Below are positions 25,001 to 34,447 of a stretch of DNA of 64,000 nt, piece by piece. The stretch comes from Rhizobium aethiopicum (GTDB taxonomy: Bacteria; Pseudomonadota; Alphaproteobacteria; Rhizobiales; Rhizobiaceae), in contig NZ_JACIFV010000011.1 in NCBI RefSeq assembly GCF_014197535.1, forward strand, positions 62,001 through 126,000. Direction: 5' to 3'. Both the position numbers and the translations under genes were made by a program. How positions within the stretch are numbered: the first letter of the stretch is position 1; each line of letters starts with the position of its first letter. A model generated the notes under the pieces. The model saw only the letters and a list, made by a program, of their open reading frames with translations. It searched no databases and was not told the origin of the DNA.

Positions 25001-28000
25001 TCAAGAATGTCCCCTGTAGAATCGCGGGATCTGATCCGCATTCCAAAGCGGCTCCTCAGCATCGCTAATTGCCCGCTGACGAGCGCGGTCAGCCATCCAT
25101 AGCCGGTACTTCTCTTCAGGATGTTCCTTTGCGAGCTGCTTGAGAGCCTGATATGTCTCTTCGCCCGGCATTTCGGCGAGAAGGTTGAAAAGCTTGTTGC
25201 GAGCATCCTGTGCGTTGTCGCGCAGGGTCGGCGAATAAACACCCGTTCCTGCGCGCTCGATGTCGTCTTCGGCCCGAATGAAGCGATGCATAAGCACATA
25301 GAGGGTCTTGAGATGAGCGGCGCTTCGATAGCCGGACGACATCGCATTGCCTCCAAATCGCGTCCCCATAAGCGAAACAACAAAGTGCTGCGCAAATTCC
25401 GGGGCCTCATCGTCAAGCGCCTCAAGCTCGGCTTGCAGAACCGGAATTGCCGCTTCAGGGTCATAGGCAACCCAGAGCGCATACCAGCGGGGACGATTGT
25501 CGCTGTCACCTGAGTTAAGCCGGGCCTTCGCAAGGTCGGCAAGGCCTTCCCATGGGACATCCTGAAGGATTTTCAGGCTGTGCCTAAGAGTATCACTCGT
25601 GACGGGGCGGCCGGTGAGGAGCCATTCAAACAGGAGCGGGGCGATATCGGCCTGGAGCCAGGGCGCCCGATTGTCGATATCACTGAGGATGTGGTGAAAG
25701 CCAGGCGGCCGCTTGTTTGCCTCAGCGAGTTCCCAAACGAGTTCCTTCGTTACGGCGGCAAGTCCCTGCTCATGATGGGCACGATAGAGGGCTTCGAACC
25801 ATCGAGGGAAACCGTTCAGCTCCCATGTAACATATCGGAACGCGTGGGCGGCCTCCTCTTCGGAAAGACCAACCCCAAACGAACCATCCTCTGTCGACTC
25901 GATCTCCAGCCCGATTAACGCAAAAATCAAAGCGTGGGGTATAGAGGATCCATCAGCACCCTCCGACTGGAGTTTTGGGTCATAGTGGCGCCAGTGTTTG
26001 ATAGCCGCGTCGCGGAAGGCTTCAGCGACCTTCGCCCCAAATTCTGGCACCAGAGACTGCCAGTTCGAGCGTGCGTCGTAACGGGTCCAACCCTCGCCTT
26101 CGATGCTCATCATGAGATGGTATTGATCGCCCGTGATCTGCCCCGGCTCAGCTCCGCTCGGATTACGGATACGGTCCGGGTTCTTCTTGAGTTCACTGAT
26201 CCATGCCGCCCGATCGCGCGCGGATTTGCGCTCGCGGCGCGCATGCTTGCGCTCGAAGTTCCGATGTTCGATTTCCCAGTCGGCGACTTCTCGTGCTGGC
26301 GGATGGAGCCAGAGATCGAGTTGAGCTTTAAGCGCCGGTTGGCCGGCGACTGCTTCGACAAGCTTCTCGGTCCAATCCCCTCTCTTGCTGTTCTCAAGAT
26401 ACAGCGTGAAGCACCGCGAGAGCGCAAGCCGCCTGTCGTCAGGATTTTCGCGTGAGGAGATCCACGAAAGGCAGCGATCGAAATCATCGGCTGAGAATGC
26501 CCAATAGCGCTCATACATCGTCAGCTGCCAATCGTCGGTTAGTTCGCCGCCCTTGGACTGCTGGCGGGCCCTCCGCTCATCAGCATTTTGCCAATAGAGT
26601 GCGTCGTTGAGATCCTTCCATCGAGGCACCAGCTCGCGAAGCCGGCTGTTGTCCTGACCGTCGCTGTCATGGTCCCAGAACTTCGCCGCCTGCGCCTTTG
26701 TCAGAATGCCGATGGAGCGACCGTCGAGAGCAGAGGCAGATTTCGCTCCAACAAGTCGTTCGACGGCGCGTAGCGCCGATGGGAGGAGCCACGAATACTC
26801 CGAGGACACAACGCATTCGCCGCGCTCGATATGTGGTTCCCGGCCCAACAGCTCGTCAAAGCCGACGATGAGGGTCAGCAGTGGTTGCTCGGGCACACTG
26901 TCGGCCATGACCGGCAAGCCATCGACAAATTCGTGCAAGGCTTGGCTTAACCCCGTAATTTCGAAGCGGCGTTTGGGCTGCGTTCGCTCGATTGCGCGCA
27001 GGGCGAAACCAACAGAAGTCAATGTTGCAGGAAGATTGAGGATGATCTCTGATGCTACTTGCCGATCAAGGGGTTCTGTGGATGCGAGCAACTTACTTAG
27101 AAGAGTGTCTTTCTCGGCCTCTCCCGCGACCGCCATGACGGCCCTGATCGCAACGATTCGAGTGTTGAGGTCGCGGGACCGATCCGGTGCGATTTCTGCG
27201 AGGATCGGTAAGCCGGCCTTGATTTTTCCTTGCCAGACAAAACGGGCGAGAAAGAAAATCGCGTCGTCATTGTCTTTGTAGCGCGCCAAGAGCTCATCGG
27301 TTTCGGCGGAAAGCTCGTTGGTAGCAATGCGGGTGATGGCAGCATTGTCCATCCAGGGACCAGTTTCATCATCGGCCGCAATCCGTCGGACGATATCGAA
27401 AAGCATGCGACGCTTAATATCTAGCGGAAGGCGTGAGGGATCGCCTCCCTCGGTAGCGATTTCAGGGCTGATAGCCAAAGCCTCATCGCGAATTCGATCA
27501 TCAAAGAGGATCAGCCAGGCGAGCGTCGGCCGTAGCCTCGGAACTATGACCTTTTCCCCGTAGCTGTTACGGAAGAAAAGGTTCTGTATCCGCTCTCGGC
27601 CCTGCGGCTGAACTGCGATCGAAGCAGCCCATTCTGCAGATAGAAGTTCGCGCATATCGCGATGTCGGAAGCGGACGCTTCCATAGACGATATCATCGAA
27701 CACACCCGTTTTGAGAAGAGCGGCAATCTCTTCCTCTGACCAATCGGGCAGGACGACCGAGGGGTCAATTCGATCGACAGTCACGAGCTCACCTGGAAGA
27801 GAGATTACGCTCTTTCCGGTCAGTGTCGCGGCTGCAGCTAGTGCCTGCACACCGTGTCGCAAGCGATCTTCCGGAATTCGGATAGTCGATCCATGAAAGG
27901 AAAGTGGCTTGATTTGAAGTTCAATGACGCGCTGGAGGACATCGCGGCGATTGTCGAGCTGCCGATCAGCCTGCCATTTTTCGATCAGAGAGCGCAGGTC

Positions 28001-28720
28001 GAACGGCTTCTCGGCGAGAGACATAAGATCGGCTCGCTCGATCGCGTCGAGAAACGACTCGATATCCCCGACGGAATAGTAGCTTGCAAAGAGCCGGATT
28101 TCGTCCCTTTTCAGAGGCCCCAAACGAAAGACCTTCAAGGCGCTCTCAGGTCCCGGCTTCGGAACGGGCTCACCAGAAGGGAGATCTTCCTCGTCGTGTG
28201 CGTCCTGGGCAAGGTACGGTAGGTGCTGCTGAATGAGGCTCCGATCTGGCAGAGCTTGCCAGGCATCTTCCCGGCTTGTGATATAGACATGCGCTCGCTC
28301 ACGCGCCATGCGGATGCGCGAACCGAAAATCTTTATCGCGTCCTCGAAAGCCCGCGGGGTCTCAAGTTGCGCCTCGTCAACAGAATCCAGAAAAAACCAA
28401 GCCTCCTCGGTCGATGCAAGCCAGCTTTCAAACGCCTCCGCGGTGCCGATTTCAAAGGCGGTATCGAAGGTGTTATTAAGCTTCTCGATCCGGATGAAAA
28501 AAGCCTTTTTGCCCTTTTCAGCAAGCTTGCGCGCTTGATGGCGAGCTTCAAAGGTCTTTCCGGCACCAGGCTCTGCCAGAATGAGGACGCGATAGAGGCT
28601 TTCCAAAGCTCGCCAATGCTGGGGAGTGCCTCCGGCTACCGGGCTAAGAAACTCCCAATCCCCACGCTGTGGTGCCGCTGGAAAGAACCGCCTGACGAGG
28701 ATGACTGTCTGATCCTTCAT
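25001..28720 (-). CDS. Giant NACHT/STAND-like NTPase with helical repeat C-terminus (1239 aa)
   Basis: The ATG at 28720 overlaps the fic stop (ATGA). The P-loop is LILAEPGAGKT (about residues 46-56) and the Walker B region is WFFLDSVDEAQ (108-118), followed by a sensor-like VYITSRED. This N-terminal ATPase, with its DSVDEA pattern, is typical of NACHT/STAND NTPases. The remaining 850 residues are helix-rich (e.g. LNTRIVAIRAVMAVAGEAEKDTLLSKLLAS) and resemble HEAT/TPR-like sensor arrays. There is no signal peptide. The combination of an NTPase switch, a sensor array and a coupled Fic enzyme, next to nucleases, suggests an anti-phage role. That role is inference; I cannot give it a known system name. 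Confidence 0.75.
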   Translation of the reverse strand: MKDQTVILVRRFFPAAPQRGDWEFLSPVAGGTPQHWRALESLYRVLILAEPGAGKTFEARHQARKLAEKGKKAFFIRIEKLNNTFDTAFEIGTAEAFESWLASTEEAWFFLDSVDEAQLETPRAFEDAIKIFGSRIRMARERAHVYITSREDAWQALPDRSLIQQHLPYLAQDAHDEEDLPSGEPVPKPGPESALKVFRLGPLKRDEIRLFASYYSVGDIESFLDAIERADLMSLAEKPFDLRSLIEKWQADRQLDNRRDVLQRVIELQIKPLSFHGSTIRIPEDRLRHGVQALAAAATLTGKSVISLPGELVTVDRIDPSVVLPDWSEEEIAALLKTGVFDDIVYGSVRFRHRDMRELLSAEWAASIAVQPQGRERIQNLFFRNSYGEKVIVPRLRPTLAWLILFDDRIRDEALAISPEIATEGGDPSRLPLDIKRRMLFDIVRRIAADDETGPWMDNAAITRIATNELSAETDELLARYKDNDDAIFFLARFVWQGKIKAGLPILAEIAPDRSRDLNTRIVAIRAVMAVAGEAEKDTLLSKLLASTEPLDRQVASEIILNLPATLTSVGFALRAIERTQPKRRFEITGLSQALHEFVDGLPVMADSVPEQPLLTLIVGFDELLGREPHIERGECVVSSEYSWLLPSALRAVERLVGAKSASALDGRSIGILTKAQAAKFWDHDSDGQDNSRLRELVPRWKDLNDALYWQNADERRARQQSKGGELTDDWQLTMYERYWAFSADDFDRCLSWISSRENPDDRRLALSRCFTLYLENSKRGDWTEKLVEAVAGQPALKAQLDLWLHPPAREVADWEIEHRNFERKHARRERKSARDRAAWISELKKNPDRIRNPSGAEPGQITGDQYHLMMSIEGEGWTRYDARSNWQSLVPEFGAKVAEAFRDAAIKHWRHYDPKLQSEGADGSSIPHALIFALIGLEIESTEDGSFGVGLSEEEAAHAFRYVTWELNGFPRWFEALYRAHHEQGLAAVTKELVWELAEANKRPPGFHHILSDIDNRAPWLQADIAPLLFEWLLTGRPVTSDTLRHSLKILQDVPWEGLADLAKARLNSGDSDNRPRWYALWVAYDPEAAIPVLQAELEALDDEAPEFAQHFVVSLMGTRFGGNAMSSGYRSAAHLKTLYVLMHRFIRAEDDIERAGTGVYSPTLRDNAQDARNKLFNLLAEMPGEETYQALKQLAKEHPEEKYRLWMADRARQRAISDAEEPLWNADQIPRFYRGHS

Positions 28721-29904
28721 TTGCCTGACCCCGCATTGGCTGGATAGAGGTTTGGAAACCACCGCTCGGCCGTGTCCGCCGAGAAGGCGAGGCGAAGCGG
28801 CGACCTATGCGAGGTAGCGGAAAGCATTCCCCGTTCGACGAGCGCCGATGTGACGTTACGCGCCGCCCTCTCCTCATAGCCGGTAATCATTTGAATTTTC
28901 GAACGCTCCACCTCGCCAGCCAGGACAGCCTCGCGGAGGACCTGGAAACTGCCCTTGGGGAGTTTCTTGGCGCGGATTTCTTCCTCGATGTGGATTTCGA
29001 TGCGCATGAGTAGCTTATCGGTCTCGATTAGGCTGCTCATGAACCGGATCTGGTCGATCGCCTGGTCGAGGAAAAAGTCACAGAAAGCGACCAGCCCCCG
29101 ATGGGTGAGATTGCCCCTCCCGTCGCGATCGCCAGCACGCGGACCATCGGCAGCCATGAGAAGCGTCTTATATTTCTTTTCGTCTCGCGCAAGACCCCGG
29201 GCGACCGACCAGAGGCTCGTCCCGACGCCAAGGCGCTTCAAGAGCGCATGCGACATCAGACGCGCCACACGGCCGTTGCCATCGAGGAAAGGATGAATCC
29301 AAAGAAAGCGATGATGGACGGCCCCCACAGATTGGAGTTGCTGCGACCGGGTTAATGGCGGACTCTGATAGGCCCTATCGAACCGGACCATAAAACGCGG
29401 CAAATCGATTGGTTCGGGTGGTAGATGGCGGCCAACTTGGACGTCCCGGTTTCGCCACTCTCCGGGAATGATTGGCACACGTTCTCCAGTCGTGCGATTG
29501 GACACCCATAGCATCTCCGGGGGAAGGCGCGAGCAGAACTCCTCATGGAGCCAAGACGCATAGGCGGCGGAAGCCGGCCAGACGTCTGGATCGTCGCCGA
29601 TATCGATCAATTTCTGGACGTGGATATGGGCGACAGCTTCCTGCTGAAGCTCTCGCCGCTCAGGCTCCTCCGAGAAATCGTTCGCAAGCGCGCGATCGAT
29701 GTCGCGTGGATGCGTGTCGTGCCCTTCGATAAGATTGGAATAATAACAGTTCATAGAACGTACGAGGTCACCAATCGAACCAGCCAAAATCGGGTGAACA
29801 CGGCCAGCCAGCTGATTGGCCTCGCCAACTAGCGTCAAAACTTTATCTCCAAGGGCGCCCTTGTCGTCCGAGGGCACCAACGGTTCCATAAACGCAATAT
29901 CCAT
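28717..29904 (-). CDS. Fic family AMP-transferase with intramolecular inhibitory helix (395 aa)
   Basis: The Fic motif HPFLDGNGRVAR (residues 204-215) matches HPFx(D/E)GNGRxxR, so the catalytic His and the phosphate-binding residues are present. Near the N-terminus, SNLIEG (56-61) matches the inhibitory (S/T)xxxE(G/N) motif, making it a class II Fic that is self-inhibited until the helix moves. The C-terminus (ERSKIQMITGYEERAARNVTSALVERGML) looks like a winged helix. It would transfer AMP to a target protein. Four-base overlap with the NTPase gene implies a fixed ratio of the two products. Repeats upstream may be operators. Confidence 0.9.
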   Translation of the reverse strand: MDIAFMEPLVPSDDKGALGDKVLTLVGEANQLAGRVHPILAGSIGDLVRSMNCYYSNLIEGHDTHPRDIDRALANDFSEEPERRELQQEAVAHIHVQKLIDIGDDPDVWPASAAYASWLHEEFCSRLPPEMLWVSNRTTGERVPIIPGEWRNRDVQVGRHLPPEPIDLPRFMVRFDRAYQSPPLTRSQQLQSVGAVHHRFLWIHPFLDGNGRVARLMSHALLKRLGVGTSLWSVARGLARDEKKYKTLLMAADGPRAGDRDGRGNLTHRGLVAFCDFFLDQAIDQIRFMSSLIETDKLLMRIEIHIEEEIRAKKLPKGSFQVLREAVLAGEVERSKIQMITGYEERAARNVTSALVERGMLSATSHRSPLRLAFSADTAERWFPNLYPANAGSGK

Positions 29905-29914
29905 ACCGGATTAA

Positions 29915-30044
29915 TGCCGGTTTCTGTGCCGCTTGTAAAGCGATGAAAATCAACACTGTATTAGCGTTTAGCTTAACACATTTTGCCGGTTTCTGTGCCG
30001 GTTGATTCGGAAAAGGAGTCCAAATTTTTTGGTTCTGTCCGGCA
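29915..30044. repeat. Direct repeats in the fic promoter region
   Basis: TGCCGGTTTCTGTGCCG occurs exactly at 29915-29931 and 29984-30000 (69 bp apart). A looser copy, GGTTCTGTCCGGCA, lies at 30031-30044. The first copy sits 11 bp before the fic start codon. These are probable binding sites for a regulator of the fic-NTPase operon. Confidence 0.6.
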
Positions 30045-30145
30045 TAGGTTATGAGCCTGATAGAGGCCCGCAAACTTCAAGCTAATTTGATTATGACTCG
30101 ATCTCAAAGCAGCAAGAGTGCCTCGTTGCGTACGAACGCGGCGCT

Positions 30146-30469
30146 TCAGTGTTTCTGTGCCAGCGATTTTTCAAGAGCGTTCACTTGATCCAAGTTGGAC
30201 GGATCCGCTGTGGAAAGCCCCAGTACCGCGACAGTTCCTTCTTCGACTTTCACGGCTTGCAATGGAATGATCCAAAACGTTTTCACCTTACCGCAGAGGT
30301 CTTGTTGCGGCGCCGCGGCGAAAATCGGCTTCCCAGCCGCGTCGATAGCAGCTTTCAATTTATCGATATCTAGCTTGCCATCGATAGCGGTTCCAGCGTC
30401 AGATGCGGACTGCTTAGAAGCGGCAACCAGCACCGTGCCCGGGACATCCCCACTTAACAGGCGTCGCAA
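30146..30469 (-). CDS. Hypothetical protein (up to 107 aa)
   Basis: An open frame encoding MRRLLSGDVPGTVLVAASKQSASDAGTAIDGKLDIDKLKAAIDAAGKPIFAAAPQQDLCGKVKTFWIIPLQAVKVEEGTVAVLGLSTADPSN. The composition and alternating strands look protein-like. There is no clear ribosome site, and the 5' end may be truncated by a frameshift near 30470. No family was recognised. Confidence 0.35.
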   Translation of the reverse strand: MRRLLSGDVPGTVLVAASKQSASDAGTAIDGKLDIDKLKAAIDAAGKPIFAAAPQQDLCGKVKTFWIIPLQAVKVEEGTVAVLGLSTADPSNLDQVNALEKSLAQKH

Positions 30470-30707
30470 CTCCTTGAGCCGGGAAGAAAACCGCCGTCGT
30501 CGTCTTCACGCAACAAAAGGCGGATGACCGACGTTCTTGTAAAGTTGAACCACCTTACCTTTATGAGTTGTTGGCGGCTATCGACGGCGAACACAACGGT
30601 ATGCAAATTTCGCGGGGGCCGGACCTGAAAAGCCAAGCGACAAAATTCTTCGTTGCAGCCAGGAATCTGTGTAACATCCACGTTGCAATGGGACTGGGGG
30701 GCATGGG

Positions 30708-32621
30708 GTGCCATTCTACATACGCAAGTCAGTCAAGGCGGGACCATTCCGGTTTAATTTTTCCCAAGGAGGTATCGGCGTCTCTGTCGGCGCGAGGGGC
30801 TTAAGGGTCGGTACCGGACCTCGGGGCCACTATATCCATGCCGGACGAGGTGGACTATATTATCGAGCGTCACTTGAAAATGCTGGCCAACGTCGACACA
30901 GAGTTGCCAGCGAGCCACCGCCCGCTCAGGTCACTTTTGAAGTACCTGCGGTCAACATGATCGAGTTCGAGTCCGGCAACGTCTTGTTGATGCGAGACGA
31001 GAACTTCGGCGAATTGTTGGACGAAATCAACGCGAAGGCCAATCAATGGCGGATGTCGGCGCTTTTCGGATGGCTCACGGCTCTCCTCGGCATCCTTGTG
31101 TTGGCGAAAGCGCCGCCAGTGGGGATTTGGGTCCTGATCGCGACCCTTCCCGCCTGGGCGGTAGGGTCGTGGCTCGACTCGTACCGCCGATCGACAGTTC
31201 TCTTTTATGATATCGATGGCCCGGTCGAGCAGGCATACCAGGAGACGATCGCAGCTTTCGATGACTTACGCTCCTGCGCCGGGAAATGGCATATCGAGGC
31301 TGGCGGTGCGATCAACGATCTAACGACCTGGAAAAGAAATGCAGGCGCATCCCACTTGGTGAAGCGAACTGCCACGAAGCTCGTCTACGCTTTGCCGAAG
31401 GTCATCAAGAGCAACATCACACCGCCCTCGGTACATGTTGGCAAGCAGGTCATATATTTCATGCCCGACGTTGCTTTGGTCACCCACAACTCGCGCTTCG
31501 GTGCACTGTCATATTCTGATCTCCGCGCTCGCTGGCAGGCGTCCCGGTTTATCGAAGATGGTCATGTCCCTCATGACGCGAAGGTCGTCGATCGCACTTG
31601 GCAGCACCCCAACAAGAATGGCGGGCCCGATCGGCGTTTTCGGAACAACCGCCAGCTGCCTGTCTGTTTGTACGATACCCTTCATCTGCAAAGCGACAGC
31701 GGTCTCAACGAGGTACTGGAATTTTCGCAAGTGGGAAAGCTGGCGAGATTCGTCGCCGGTCTCCAAGCTTTAGCGAAGGCAAGGATGGAGGCTGCACAAG
31801 CCCCGAAAGCGATCCCATCGACCGCGACGTCAGTATCGCCACCAGTGGCACCAAGTTCGCCTCTGCCGGATGAACAGAGGCGAAAGGGCGCTGTACCTGC
31901 TATAGCCCTCATCATTGGGGGCATCTTTGGACTTCCTATTGCTATCGCCGCACTCCAAAACGCGGAGAAATCGACTAGGCCCGTCACAACGCAGGCCACT
32001 GCTCCCACCGGTTCGGGGCAAGTCGCATCGTCATCATCAACGCCGGGAAGGCCCGCGGCCTCCGCTACTGGTTCAGCACAGGGGTCACCATCATCGTCGA
32101 CGATGGTGACCCCTGCCACAACCCCTTCTGGCTCCGCTTCGGAAGCCGGTAAGCCGGCACTCCCTGTCCAGGCACCGAACGATGACGCTACGGCAATAGT
32201 AGATGATCCGGCATTTTCGACACTTTCCTCCCTTCGGGCTGATCAGGAGCCGCCACCCGATCCTGCGATCTTTGAGGCGCTTGCGGCAGCCGCGACCGCG
32301 CCCGCCGCGTCTATATTGGACGCAGCATCAGAGCCGCCTGTCGCGCCTTACATCGCCCCACCGGAACCAAAATTTGCCTACATGAAGCAACCCTTCCAAC
32401 TGAGGGATGGACCCGGCACAAAATATATCCCGGTCGGCGCAGTCGGCCAGAATGCGTTGCTCGCCGTCCTCGAGACGGAAAGCGGATGGGTCCATGTCTC
32501 TGGTGGTCCGTCAGCGATGGGATGGGTACCGAAGGAACTGCTTGGTCAACGGCCGGTTTCGCGTCAAACAACCACGCCCAAGGTGCGAAACACCTTCCAG
32601 TCCGGTGGTCGGACTTATTGA
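30708..32621 (+). CDS. DUF4236 and SH3-type domain protein, membrane-anchored (637 aa)
   Basis: Residues 1-55 (MPFYIRKSVKAGPFRFNFSQGGIGVSVGARGLRVGTGPRGHYIHAGRGGLYYRA) are a textbook DUF4236 domain. Hydrophobic segments follow at about 118-155 and 405-425. A Ser/Thr/Pro/Ala-rich linker leads to a C-terminal SH3-like domain (FAYMKQPFQLRDGPGTKYIPVGAVGQNALLAVLETESGWVHVSGGPSAMGWVPKELL). The start is GTG at 30708. Bacterial SH3 domains often bind cell wall, so a wall-facing C-terminus is plausible. Its end overlaps the end of the convergent ClpP-like gene. Confidence 0.75.
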   Translation: MPFYIRKSVKAGPFRFNFSQGGIGVSVGARGLRVGTGPRGHYIHAGRGGLYYRASLENAGQRRHRVASEPPPAQVTFEVPAVNMIEFESGNVLLMRDENFGELLDEINAKANQWRMSALFGWLTALLGILVLAKAPPVGIWVLIATLPAWAVGSWLDSYRRSTVLFYDIDGPVEQAYQETIAAFDDLRSCAGKWHIEAGGAINDLTTWKRNAGASHLVKRTATKLVYALPKVIKSNITPPSVHVGKQVIYFMPDVALVTHNSRFGALSYSDLRARWQASRFIEDGHVPHDAKVVDRTWQHPNKNGGPDRRFRNNRQLPVCLYDTLHLQSDSGLNEVLEFSQVGKLARFVAGLQALAKARMEAAQAPKAIPSTATSVSPPVAPSSPLPDEQRRKGAVPAIALIIGGIFGLPIAIAALQNAEKSTRPVTTQATAPTGSGQVASSSSTPGRPAASATGSAQGSPSSSTMVTPATTPSGSASEAGKPALPVQAPNDDATAIVDDPAFSTLSSLRADQEPPPDPAIFEALAAAATAPAASILDAASEPPVAPYIAPPEPKFAYMKQPFQLRDGPGTKYIPVGAVGQNALLAVLETESGWVHVSGGPSAMGWVPKELLGQRPVSRQTTTPKVRNTFQSGGRTY

Positions 32622-33775
32622 GGATTGCACGGCCCCCAAGTCGCATCGGGTTTGCGGCACCAGCCGCTGTTGGTCAATTCCGTAAGAAGCAGTGCTTGTG
32701 AATTACAAGCGTCCTCTGCGTACGACAACGAGCACGCAGCGTTGTCGGTCAGCCAGCGACGAATAATCCGATCTGGTCCAGCCACCGAATTGTCCTTGGT
32801 CGTGATCTTACCGTTCTCCGCCAGAATTTTGTGGGTCGCGGGGTCCCATGTCATCACCGCGTTCACCGCGCCAGAGGCGGATTTTTTACGTGAGGGGCTG
32901 TAGGTATACCAATCGACCACCGCGAAGACGGTGCAGATATCAAAGCATGCTGCGTTTGCTGTGCCAGACCGAACGGCATAAATGCGCACAGGCCACCGTT
33001 CAGCGAACTGTTGCTTCTCGTTTAGGACGTCTGCCTTCGAGCGCTGGGTGCCGTAATAAACAATGGAGTCCCCATAGTTGTTCGCGAGGAAGAACATTCC
33101 TTCATTCGTCGACCAGGTCCGCTGCATTTCCTGGAAGAACTGAAGCGCTGCATCGTTCAATGCTGTCGAAGGAAGCTCGTTGGATACGGCGGTCTCTTCC
33201 GCAGTCGGTGCCGCGTAGGGGGTAGGCTGACCAGTCACGAGACCAAAGCCAGCCATATCGATCAGCGACAGCACCCGTCGATCGCCGTCGGCCAGACCGG
33301 TGACAAATGTGAACAAGCTGGGATCGAGGCCCATCTCCGCCAGGTAGGCTTTGTATCTATCGGTGCCGGTTTGCTGGCCCGAGCTTCCCGGGGAAAAAAG
33401 CGTCCGATCAACGATCACGGAGGCGTCTTCCGCGAAACGCTGCACTCCGCCGGCAAATGCGAATAAGCATGCGGCCTCGCATTTCGAACCCGAAACCTGC
33501 AACGTCGAAAGCTTCAGCCGACGAATAGCCCGGCCGTATCCGATCGCGGCATCCGTATCCCCGCCCGGCGAATTGAATGCGATGAATCTCGGAATGCTGT
33601 TCTCTATTTCGGCTTCGAGCTTTTCCGGACGATCGCTTGGCTCGAACGTTCCTTGAACCAACAAAATGTCGTTGTTCGCCGCTTTCACATGAGCAAATCT
33701 GATCACTGCGTGACTCGGGCTTGGGATCAGCGCGGCCAATAAAATCAGGCAAGAAATGAAGACAGACGAGCGCAT
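32615..33775 (-). CDS. Exported ClpP/crotonase-fold protease-like protein (386 aa), last gene of the hxs operon
   Basis: A signal peptide (MRSSVFISCLILLAALIPSPSHA) is followed by FIAFNSPGGDTDAAIGYGRAIRRLKLSTLQVSGSKCEAACLFAFAGGVQRF. This is the arrangement of periplasmic ClpP-like proteins (SPGG, then CxSAC-like, then AGGxxR). The usual nucleophile Ser is replaced by a GSKCEAACLFAFAG context, so activity is uncertain. The C-terminal 180 residues contain several Cys and no known domain. It starts 25 bp after hxsA on the same strand and probably shares its transcript. A role in processing or sensing HxsA is a guess. Confidence 0.65.
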   Translation of the reverse strand: MRSSVFISCLILLAALIPSPSHAVIRFAHVKAANNDILLVQGTFEPSDRPEKLEAEIENSIPRFIAFNSPGGDTDAAIGYGRAIRRLKLSTLQVSGSKCEAACLFAFAGGVQRFAEDASVIVDRTLFSPGSSGQQTGTDRYKAYLAEMGLDPSLFTFVTGLADGDRRVLSLIDMAGFGLVTGQPTPYAAPTAEETAVSNELPSTALNDAALQFFQEMQRTWSTNEGMFFLANNYGDSIVYYGTQRSKADVLNEKQQFAERWPVRIYAVRSGTANAACFDICTVFAVVDWYTYSPSRKKSASGAVNAVMTWDPATHKILAENGKITTKDNSVAGPDRIIRRWLTDNAACSLSYAEDACNSQALLLTELTNSGWCRKPDATWGPCNPQ

Positions 33776-33799
33776 CGCTCCCTCCCCAATCTGATCGGC

Positions 33800-34447
33800 T
33801 CAGTTTGTTGAAATTCCAAAAGCTGTGAGAACTTGAGGCGTGATCGTTCCGGTCACCTTCAGCCCATAGGCATCCTGCATTTTATTAAGTCCAACCCTCG
33901 TTGCGGCATCGACCTGCCCTGTTACCGGACCGCGGTAATAGCCATAGGCAACCAGAGCAGTCTGGACCTGAATAACAACACGGCGAAATTTGTCCGAGTT
34001 GCCTGGCAACGTCTTCAGCGGCAGTGGCGCTGTGTTCACCGATGAAGATTGCGGGGCAACCTGCGTCGGATAGCTGTCAGTCGACGTCGGTATGTTAGGA
34101 GTAGTAGGAAGACTTCTGATGACCGGTCCCGGATTGGGCGAATAGCTCGGTGTCGGGTCGGGCTGCGTATAGGTCGTGCTGTTGTTGTAGTCGCCACGCG
34201 GCACAACGTATCCGCCACCAGAGCCCGATGCATGGCTCGCGTGACTAGCATGACTGCTATGACTTGCGTGGCTCGAATGCGAGCTATGGCCTGCGAGAGT
34301 GTAGACCTGCTTGACTTGCAGCCGCTCAAAGAGGGTTGGTTCTGGCTTCTTGTTGGTAACGCCGACAAGTGGCGTTGCATCGCTTTTCGATGGCATGAAC
34401 CCAGCCGCAATCAATGACGGCACCAGGTAAGCCTTGCGCTTTTTCAT
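33800..34447 (-). CDS. hxsA: His-Xaa-Ser repeat protein HxsA (215 aa)
   Basis: Residues 54-74 are seven consecutive His-Xaa-Ser triplets (HSS, HSS, HAS, HSS, HAS, HAS, HAS), the defining feature of HxsA. A short hydrophobic N-terminus (LVPSLIAAGFM) precedes, and a Ser/Thr/Pro/Tyr-rich linker follows. The C-terminal domain (RRVVIQVQTALVAYGYYRGPVTGQVDAATRVGLNKMQDAYGLKVTGTITPQVLTAFGI) is a peptidoglycan-binding-1-like fold. It is the presumed substrate of HxsB and HxsC, modified at or near the repeats and acting at the envelope. Its ATG overlaps the hxsC stop. Confidence 0.92.
   Translation of the reverse strand: MKKRKAYLVPSLIAAGFMPSKSDATPLVGVTNKKPEPTLFERLQVKQVYTLAGHSSHSSHASHSSHASHASHASGSGGGYVVPRGDYNNSTTYTQPDPTPSYSPNPGPVIRSLPTTPNIPTSTDSYPTQVAPQSSSVNTAPLPLKTLPGNSDKFRRVVIQVQTALVAYGYYRGPVTGQVDAATRVGLNKMQDAYGLKVTGTITPQVLTAFGISTN

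Noticed and set aside
34036..34417. Frames antisense or out of frame within hxsA
   Set aside because: They arise from the His-Xaa-Ser repeat DNA and conflict with the well-supported hxsA frame and its four-base overlaps.
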